Assembly: GCA_051872335.1 (NCBI GenBank)
Contig: JBJEDT010000004.1
Coordinates: forward strand, 1 to 18,387
DNA: 18,387 nucleotides
Direction: 5' to 3'
Origin: SUG2458 sp051872335
GTDB lineage: Bacteria > Bacillota_I > Bacilli_A > RFN20 > CAG-826
Part shown: piece after piece, positions 13,891 to 18,387 of the stretch
Layout of the letters: the number at the start of each line of letters is the position of its first letter
Numbering within the stretch: the stretch's first letter is position 1
Made by a program: the position numbers and the translations under genes
The notes under the pieces: model-generated
The model's database searches: none
The model's input: the letters and a program-made list of their open reading frames with translations, nothing else
Told to the model about the DNA's origin: nothing

Positions 13891-15351
13891 ATGAAAAAAT
13901 TTGTTTTAGGAATATTTTTAACATCCTTATTAATTCCTTGCTCATCTGAATGTTCAGTTTCTGTTATTAAGAAAGTTAGAGCTAAAGAAGCATCGAGTGA
14001 TCAATATGTTTTGAAAATATATAACTGTGAAGATTATATATACGAAGATGAAGAAACTGGTTTAACAATGGTTGACGAGTTTGAGGAATGGTATGAGAGT
14101 ACATATGACGTTGATATAACTGTAGAATATGATACCTATGCTACAAATGAAACAATGTATAATCAAGTAGTTAATTTACAAAATCACTATGACATTGTTG
14201 TTGCTTCAGATTATATGATTGAAAAAATGCGTAATGAAGGACAATTAGAAAAATTTGATTATTCAAAATTACCAAATTATTCAACATATGTTTCTCCTTA
14301 TTTAAAGAATATCTTTGATGAGAATGATTATACTGAATATAGTACTGCTTATATGTGGGGTACAATGGGTATGATTTATAATCCTGAGGTAGTTGATGAA
14401 GAAGAAGTCAAATCTTGGGATATTATGTGGAATAAGAAATATCAAAATAAAATTTCTATTAAAGATTCCATGAGAGATACTTATATTTTAGGAATTTTTA
14501 GAGCATACAAACATGTTTTTGATATTTTAAGAGAACAATTAGAAGAAGGGTTAATTACTTCCGCATACTATAACCAAAAAGTAAATGAATATTTTAATTT
14601 ATGTGATGATGCTACAATCGAAGAAGTTGAATATGCATTAAAAACTTTAAAAGATAATGTTTATGGTTTTGAAGTTGATAGTGGTAAAAATGATATCGTA
14701 ACGGGCAAAATTGATATTAACTTTGCTTGGAGTGGAGATGCTGTCTATGCAATTTATTTAGCAGCTGAAGAAAATGATCAAAGATTATGTTATAGTCTTC
14801 CTGAAGAGGGCTCAAATGTTTGGTTTGATGGATTTGCTATGCCAAAAGGAGCAAATACAGAATTAGCACATGCATTTATAGATTATGTTTCTGATCCTGA
14901 AAATGCAGTTAAAAATATGGATTATATTGGTTATACAACTGCTATTGCTGGAGATACTGTAATTGACTATTTACATGATAGTTATGATGCTGATGAATCT
15001 GAAACAGATACATTCTCTCTTGATTTAGGATATTTCTTTAATGGAACTATTTCAGCTGATAAAAGTGCAATAATAGTTGCTCCAGCATCTGAAAGAAATG
15101 GTATGTTAGAAACACAATATCCTTCAGAAGAATTATTACAAAGATGTGGTGTTATGCATGACTTTGGTGCTCAAAATGAGCAAGTAGTTGCTATGTGGAC
15201 TCGTGTCAGAGCTTCTGAACTTTCAATTGGTACTTATATCTTCTTAGGTGCTATTGTATTAGGTGGAGTTGGTTTTGGAGTATATACTTTAGTAAAAAAG
15301 CATAATGCTAAAAAACGTCGTGAAGCTCGTCGTGCATCAAAAAAAGCTTAA
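13891..15351 (+). CDS. potD: Polyamine-binding protein PotD with C-terminal membrane anchor
   Basis: The solute-binding component of the polyamine importer, 486 aa. YDTYATNETMYNQV, DIVVASDYMIEKMRNEGQLE, MWGTMGMIYNPE, FAWSGDA and VWFDGFAMPKGA are all PotD landmarks. The N-terminus is a signal peptide; Cys17 follows LLIP, which is a poor lipobox because proline stands before the cysteine. Unusually, the C-terminus has a hydrophobic helix at about 444-466 followed by a Lys/Arg-rich tail, which would anchor the protein from the C-terminal side. Common PotD proteins are about 350 aa and lack this. The helical part between about 185 and 245 is also longer than usual. AAAGGAA precedes the ATG, and one base separates it from potC. 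Confidence 0.9.
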   Translation: MKKFVLGIFLTSLLIPCSSECSVSVIKKVRAKEASSDQYVLKIYNCEDYIYEDEETGLTMVDEFEEWYESTYDVDITVEYDTYATNETMYNQVVNLQNHYDIVVASDYMIEKMRNEGQLEKFDYSKLPNYSTYVSPYLKNIFDENDYTEYSTAYMWGTMGMIYNPEVVDEEEVKSWDIMWNKKYQNKISIKDSMRDTYILGIFRAYKHVFDILREQLEEGLITSAYYNQKVNEYFNLCDDATIEEVEYALKTLKDNVYGFEVDSGKNDIVTGKIDINFAWSGDAVYAIYLAAEENDQRLCYSLPEEGSNVWFDGFAMPKGANTELAHAFIDYVSDPENAVKNMDYIGYTTAIAGDTVIDYLHDSYDADESETDTFSLDLGYFFNGTISADKSAIIVAPASERNGMLETQYPSEELLQRCGVMHDFGAQNEQVVAMWTRVRASELSIGTYIFLGAIVLGGVGFGVYTLVKKHNAKKRREARRASKKA

Positions 15352-15417
15352 TATTCATATCTTACTAAATCAAATGAATAAATAATTAGTTAATGACATA
15401 AATTTTTATAAAATATC

Positions 15418-15446
15418 TTGAAATTATAACTTAGCAATGGTATATT
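15418..15446 (+). promoter_or_regulatory. Promoter of the tRNA cluster
   Basis: TTGAAA (15418-15423) and TATATT (15441-15446) are separated by 17 bp, upstream of tRNA-Cys. The 117 bp between potD and the first tRNA hold no clear terminator. Confidence 0.55.
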
Positions 15447-15468
15447 ATATATCGTCGCTAAGATATAT

Positions 15469-15542
15469 GGATCCTTAGCCAAGTGGTAAGGCAATTGACT
15501 GCAACTCAATGAGCGTTGGTTCAAGTCCGACAGGATCCTCCA
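15469..15542 (+). tRNA. tRNA-Cys (anticodon GCA)
   Basis: A complete cloverleaf: acceptor GGATCCT/AGGATCC, anticodon stem ATTGA/TCAAT with loop CTGCAAC, and T-loop TTCAAGT. The discriminator is T and CCA is encoded, both as expected for tRNA-Cys. Confidence 0.95.
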
Positions 15543-15550
15543 ATTTTTTA

Positions 15551-15580
15551 AAAAAAAACTTGATTTAATCGGCAGTTTTT
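15551..15580 (+). terminator. Possible terminator-like hairpin after tRNA-Cys
   Basis: AAAACT (15555-15560) pairs with AGTTTT (15574-15579), enclosing a small GAT/ATC stem, with A-rich and T-rich flanks. It is weak and may only separate the tRNA-Cys transcript from the rest. Confidence 0.3.
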
Positions 15581-15585
15581 GCTAA

Positions 15586-15591
15586 TATAAT
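15586..15591 (+). promoter_or_regulatory. Possible internal promoter before tRNA-Arg
   Basis: A consensus TATAAT lies 8 bp before tRNA-Arg. The nearest -35-like TTGATT (15560-15565) is 20 bp away, which is too far for a standard promoter. Confidence 0.35.
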
Positions 15592-15599
15592 TTAGCAAT

Positions 15600-15676
15600 G
15601 CGCCTATAGCTCAACTGGATAGAGTGTTAGACTACGAATCTAAAGGTTGCGAGTTCGATTCTTGCTGGGCGCACCA
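15600..15676 (+). tRNA. tRNA-Arg (anticodon ACG)
   Basis: Acceptor GCGCCTA/TGGGCGC, anticodon stem TTAGA/TCTAA with loop CTACGAA, encoded ACCA end. After A-to-I editing, ACG reads CGT, CGC and CGA, so this is the tRNA expected to bind a CGC T-box specifier such as the one at 480-482. Its discriminator A matches the T-box TGGT. Confidence 0.95.
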
Positions 15677-15681
15677 ATATT

Positions 15682-15758
15682 CGGGAAATAGCACAGCTTG
15701 GTAGTGCACCTGGTTTGGGACCAGGGGGTCGCAGGTTCGAATCCTGTTTTCCCGACCA
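15682..15758 (+). tRNA. tRNA-Pro (anticodon TGG)
   Basis: Acceptor CGGGAAA/TTTCCCG, anticodon stem CCTGG/CCAGG with loop TTTGGGA, T-loop TTCGAAT and encoded CCA. It is 5 bp behind tRNA-Arg. Confidence 0.95.
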
Positions 15759-15767
15759 TGATTATTT

Positions 15768-15783
15768 CATAACATTAGTTATG
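15768..15783 (+). other. Small hairpin between tRNA-Pro and tRNA-Ala
   Basis: CATAAC (15768-15773) pairs perfectly with GTTATG (15778-15783) over an ATTA loop. It lies in the longest spacer (76 bp) of the cluster and may be a processing structure. No T-run follows. Confidence 0.3.
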
Positions 15784-15834
15784 TGGATATAGATATAAGT
15801 TAAAAGATTCTTTAAAAATCTTAAATATTTACAT

Positions 15835-15910
15835 GGGGCTGTAGCTCATCTGGGAGAGCACCTGCTTTGCAAGCAGGGGGTAGAGAGTTCGATCCTCTTC
15901 AGCTCCACCA
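15835..15910 (+). tRNA. tRNA-Ala (anticodon TGC)
   Basis: Begins GGGGCTG and has anticodon stem CCTGC/GCAGG with loop TTTGCAA, T-loop TTCGATC and encoded ACCA. The acceptor contains the G3-T70 pair that identifies tRNA-Ala. Confidence 0.95.
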
Positions 15911-15924
15911 TATTTATTATTTTT

Positions 15925-16001
15925 GGCTGTGTAGCTCAGTTGGCTAGAGCGGTCGGTTCATACCCGACAGGTCGTGGGTTCGACCCCCTCCGCAGCTACC
16001 A
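15925..16001 (+). tRNA. Elongator tRNA-Met (anticodon CAT)
   Basis: GGCTGTG acceptor, anticodon stem GTCGG/CCGAC with loop TTCATAC, and encoded CCA. The overall sequence resembles Bacillus elongator tRNA-Met (GTAGCTCAG..GGCTAGAGC, loop TTCATAC), which separates it from the two other CAT tRNAs nearby. Confidence 0.88.
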
Positions 16002-16020
16002 TATTAATTTCTGTAGAATT

Positions 16021-16096
16021 GGACCCTTAGCTCAACGGTCAGAGCTCTCGGCTCATAACCGAGCTGTTATAGGTTCGAATCCTATAGGGTCCACCA
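16021..16096 (+). tRNA. tRNA-Ile2 (CAT anticodon, lysidine-modified)
   Basis: GGACCCT acceptor with anticodon stem CTCGG/CCGAG and loop CTCATAA. The GGACC start, GGTCCACCA end and CGGCTCATAACCG arm match bacterial tRNA-Ile2, in which TilS converts C34 to lysidine to read ATA. It has neither the initiator mismatch nor the elongator Met features. The assignment rests on similarity recalled by eye. Confidence 0.8.
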
Positions 16097-16108
16097 AATA
16101 TTTTGTAC

Positions 16109-16199
16109 GGAGGCTTACCCAAGTGGTTGAAGGGGTTGGTCTTGAAAACCAATAGGGGATGCAAGTCCCGCTAGAGTTCGAATCTCTAAGCCTCCGCCA
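16109..16199 (+). tRNA. tRNA-Ser (anticodon TGA)
   Basis: A 91-nt class II tRNA with a long variable arm. Acceptor GGAGGCT/AGCCTCC, anticodon stem TTGGT/ACCAA with loop CTTGAAA, discriminator G and encoded CCA are all typical of tRNA-Ser. Confidence 0.95.
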
Positions 16200-16214
16200 T
16201 TTATTTTTAATTAT

Positions 16215-16290
<76 letters not shown>

Positions 16291-16300
16291 ATGTTTATTT

Positions 16301-16326
16301 AATTATAGCTTAGGCTATAATTTTTT
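16301..16326 (+). terminator. Terminator of the tRNA cluster
   Basis: ATTATAGC (16302-16309) pairs perfectly with GCTATAAT (16314-16321) over a TTAG loop and runs into six T. Confidence 0.88.
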
Positions 16327-16346
16327 AATTTTAAAATGCAAATTTA

Positions 16347-16375
16347 TTGAATTGAAAAAAATCGAGTGATATTAT
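16347..16375 (+). promoter_or_regulatory. Promoter of the rubrerythrin gene
   Basis: TTGAAT (16347-16352) and TATTAT (16370-16375) are 17 bp apart, and TGA directly before TATTAT gives an extended -10. No peroxide-regulator box was recognised by eye. Confidence 0.55.
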
Positions 16376-16397
16376 TTAGACAAAGGAGATAATTAAT

Positions 16398-16937
16398 ATG
16401 GAATTAAAAGGTTCAAAAACAGAGAAAAATTTAATGGAAGCATTTGCTGGTGAATCTCAAGCAAGAAATAAATATACTTACTGGGCTTCAAAAGCAAAGA
16501 AAGAAGGCTATGAACAAATTGCTGCTATTTTTCTAGAAACAGCAGATAATGAAAAAGAACACGCTAAAATGTGGTTTAAAGAATTGCAAGGTGGCGAAAT
16601 TCTTTCTACTAAAGAAAATTTACTTCAAGCAGCTATGGGTGAACATGAAGAATGGACAGATATGTATAAACGTATGGCTGAAGAAGCTAAAGAAGAAGGT
16701 TTTGATCGTGTTGCTAGATTATTTGAAGGTGTTGCAAAAATTGAAAAAGAACACGAAGAAAGATATCGTAAATTATTAGCTGCTCTTGATGAAGGAAAGG
16801 TATTTGTTAAAGACGATATAGTTGTTTGGAAATGCCGTAATTGTGGCCATATTCATGTTGGCAAATTTGCACCAAAAGTATGCCCTGTATGTAGTCATCC
16901 ACAAGCATACTTTGAAGTTAAAGCTGAAAATTATTAA
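16398..16937 (+). CDS. rbr: Rubrerythrin
   Basis: A 179-aa cytoplasmic di-iron peroxidase of anaerobes that reduces hydrogen peroxide. The N-terminal ferritin-like four-helix domain shows the iron ligands in EAFAGES (Glu19), DNEKEHAK (Glu52, His55), GEHEEW and IEKEHEERY. The C-terminal rubredoxin-like domain has CRNCGH (Cys146, Cys149) and CPVC (Cys162, Cys165), which hold the electron-transfer iron. Length and domain order are normal for the classical form. AAAGGAG lies correctly before the ATG. The gene is monocistronic, with its own promoter and terminator. Its presence indicates an anaerobic or microaerophilic lifestyle. Confidence 0.96.
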   Translation: MELKGSKTEKNLMEAFAGESQARNKYTYWASKAKKEGYEQIAAIFLETADNEKEHAKMWFKELQGGEILSTKENLLQAAMGEHEEWTDMYKRMAEEAKEEGFDRVARLFEGVAKIEKEHEERYRKLLAALDEGKVFVKDDIVVWKCRNCGHIHVGKFAPKVCPVCSHPQAYFEVKAENY

Positions 16938-16957
16938 TAAAAATTTTAAAGAAAATG

Positions 16958-16984
16958 AAACTACCACTTATGTGGTAGTTTTTT
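16958..16984 (+). terminator. Terminator of the rubrerythrin gene
   Basis: AAACTACCAC (16958-16967) pairs perfectly with GTGGTAGTTT (16972-16981) over a TTAT loop, with T continuing to 16984. Confidence 0.92.
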
Positions 16985-16989
16985 ACATA

Positions 16990-17018
16990 TTGCTAAAAGT
17001 GTCTAAATTCTGTAAAAT
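16990..17018 (+). promoter_or_regulatory. Promoter of the acyltransferase gene
   Basis: TTGCTA (16990-16995) and TAAAAT (17013-17018) are separated by 17 bp, just after the rubrerythrin terminator. Confidence 0.45.
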
Positions 17019-17041
17019 AATGAAAGTAGTAGGAGTTTAGT

Positions 17042-18301
17042 ATGACTGAAAAAATTATTGATTTAAAAACAGAACCAAAAAAACCATTATTATTTTGGAG
17101 ATTTATAATGACTGTTGCTGGAACATTTTATACAGCAGTTATGAAATATAAAATTAGAAAAATTAATTGTAAAGGTTTGAAATGGCCATATTTAATTTTA
17201 GCTTCACATGCTTCTTTTATTGATTTTGCTTGGAATACAAAAGTTTGTGCTCCACATCATAGTAATTATATTGCATCAATTGAAGAATTTATTGGAAGAG
17301 AATCTTTATTTAGAGGAATTGGCTGCTTTCCAAAACGTAAATATACAAAAGATTTAATACCAGTATTGCATACTCTTAATTTATTAAAAAAAGAAAAAAA
17401 TAGTGTTACAGTTTATCCTGAAGCTCGTTATAGTATTGCAGGTATTAATGAAAGAATTGATAAAAGTATTGGTAAACTAGCGAAGTTAGCAGGTATGCCT
17501 GTTGTAATATTATTAACTTTAGGTGATTTTATTCATAAACCACAATGGAATCCTAAACATAATAAAGTTCCTTTTGAGATTATTAAAAAATGTATAGTTA
17601 CTCAAGATGAAGTAAAAAATTTAAGCGCAGAAGAAATTCAAGAGCGTGTAGAAAAAGAATTTGTTTATGATGAGTTTAAATGGGTTTTAGATAATAAAAT
17701 AAAAGTTAAGGGAAAATATAGAGGACATAATTTACATAAGATTTTATATAAATGTCCTCATTGTGGAAAAGAATTTATGATGAATTCATTAAATAACAAA
17801 CTATGGTGTACAAATTGTAATACAGAATATTATGTTAATGATTATTGTCAATTAGAATGTGTTAATGGAAAAACAATTTTCTCACATATCCCTGACTGGT
17901 ATAAATGGGAACGAGAAGAAGTTAGAAAAGAAATATATTCGGGAAATTACCATTTTGAAGATGAAGTTATTTTACAACATTTAGAAAATGCTAAAGTTGG
18001 TTATAAATATTTAGGTAAAGTTCATTTTACTCATGATATGAATGGTTTACATTTACATGGTAAATTGGAAGACGGAACAGATTTTGATTTTGATAATAAT
18101 CCAAAAAATACTCCATCTATTCATATTGATTATAATTACCATAAAAAAGGTACAGTAAAACCTGGACAAGCTTTAGATATAGACACTCTTGATGATACAT
18201 GGTTTGCTTATTTACAAACCGAAAATGATGTTGTCACTAAAATTCATTTGGCTGTTGAAGAATTATACGATTATACAATAGAAAAAAATAAGAATTTATA
18301 A
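17042..18301 (+). CDS. PlsC-like acyltransferase fused to a zinc ribbon and unknown C-terminal domain
   Basis: A 419-aa protein. Residues 1 to about 200 resemble the 1-acyl-glycerol-3-phosphate acyltransferase family. SHASFID gives the catalytic H-x4-D (His56, Asp61), GIGCFPKRK is the second block, and YPEARYS near 126 replaces the common PEGTRS. A membrane-associated helix lies near 16-34. After a charged linker come two CxxC pairs (CPHC near 238-241 and CTNC near 259-262), a zinc ribbon. About 150 residues with no recognised fold follow, rich in aromatics and His/Asp. The likely role is acyl transfer in phospholipid or related lipid synthesis; the ribbon may aid regulation or partner binding. 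AGGAG lies 6 bp before the ATG. It is transcribed alone. Confidence 0.75.
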   Translation: MTEKIIDLKTEPKKPLLFWRFIMTVAGTFYTAVMKYKIRKINCKGLKWPYLILASHASFIDFAWNTKVCAPHHSNYIASIEEFIGRESLFRGIGCFPKRKYTKDLIPVLHTLNLLKKEKNSVTVYPEARYSIAGINERIDKSIGKLAKLAGMPVVILLTLGDFIHKPQWNPKHNKVPFEIIKKCIVTQDEVKNLSAEEIQERVEKEFVYDEFKWVLDNKIKVKGKYRGHNLHKILYKCPHCGKEFMMNSLNNKLWCTNCNTEYYVNDYCQLECVNGKTIFSHIPDWYKWEREEVRKEIYSGNYHFEDEVILQHLENAKVGYKYLGKVHFTHDMNGLHLHGKLEDGTDFDFDNNPKNTPSIHIDYNYHKKGTVKPGQALDIDTLDDTWFAYLQTENDVVTKIHLAVEELYDYTIEKNKNL

Positions 18302-18342
18302 AATTAATAGTATTATTATCAATAAATTGATAAAAATGTGAA

Positions 18343-18380
18343 TTGCCAAAGTAAATTCTAGTTTGACAAATTAAATTCTA
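18343..18380. repeat. 18-bp imperfect direct repeat with 20-bp period
   Basis: TTGCCAAAGTAAATTCTA (18343-18360) and TTGACAAATTAAATTCTA (18363-18380) agree at 16 of 18 positions. The period is two helical turns, so both would lie on one DNA face. The second copy contains TTGACA, a consensus -35 box whose -10 would lie beyond the window edge. Confidence 0.6.
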
Positions 18381-18387
18381 TAAATAT

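Noticed and set aside
15431..15600. Repeated TTAGCAATG at 15431-15439 and 15592-15600
   Set aside because: A nine-base match within AT-rich tRNA leaders, at different positions relative to the two promoters; most likely chance.
16549..17040. Short frames overlapping rubrerythrin and its terminator
   Set aside because: They are out-of-frame shadows of rbr, without ribosome-binding sites, and one runs through a clear terminator hairpin.

Overview
The window is very AT-rich DNA that reads with the standard genetic code. Tryptophan is TGG throughout, and all 16 genes end in TAA or TAG. A T-box leader, strong ribosome-binding sites, lipoprotein signals, a cell-wall amidase and a rubrerythrin point to a walled anaerobic Firmicute. 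The base composition and the long mycoplasma-like PotA suggest a relative of the Mollicutes (Erysipelotrichia, RF39 or similar gut Bacilli). This placement is an inference, because no rRNA or core phylogenetic marker is present.

Left part (1-6359). The window opens inside the 3' end of an Abi_2/HEPN-type abortive-infection gene. Next comes a complete T-box leader (about 390-648) with a well-formed antiterminator and terminator pair and a probable CGC (arginine) specifier. It controls an amino-acid ABC importer (lipoprotein, permease, ATPase). A promoter with a palindromic candidate operator then drives a MarR-type regulator and a large fused ATPase-permease exporter of the MacB/FtsX type.

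Middle (6360-10610). A HAD phosphatase and an MTA/SAH-deaminase-like amidohydrolase form a two-gene operon. An Amidase_3-like secreted protein follows, overlapping at its 3' end a convergent lipoprotein with two thioredoxin-like domains. The 418 bp gap before the pot operon holds phased A-tracts, an orphan bidirectional terminator, an inverted repeat, a good promoter and a leader hairpin.

Right part (10611-18387). The complete polyamine operon potABCD has overlapping or tightly spaced genes. PotA is enlarged by a helical insertion and a duplicated C-terminal TOBE-type unit, and PotD carries an extra C-terminal membrane anchor. Eight tRNA genes follow: Cys, Arg, Pro, Ala, Met, Ile2, Ser and initiator Met, including all three CAT-anticodon types. 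Rubrerythrin and an acyltransferase fused to a zinc ribbon and an unknown C-terminal domain come next, each with its own promoter. The window ends in a 20-bp-period direct repeat.

I did not find a clear new multi-gene defence or mobile system. The most unusual items are the remodelled Pot transporter, the T-box with a matching tRNA-Arg gene in the same window, the structured pot upstream region, the paired amidase and thioredoxin lipoprotein, and the acyltransferase fusion.
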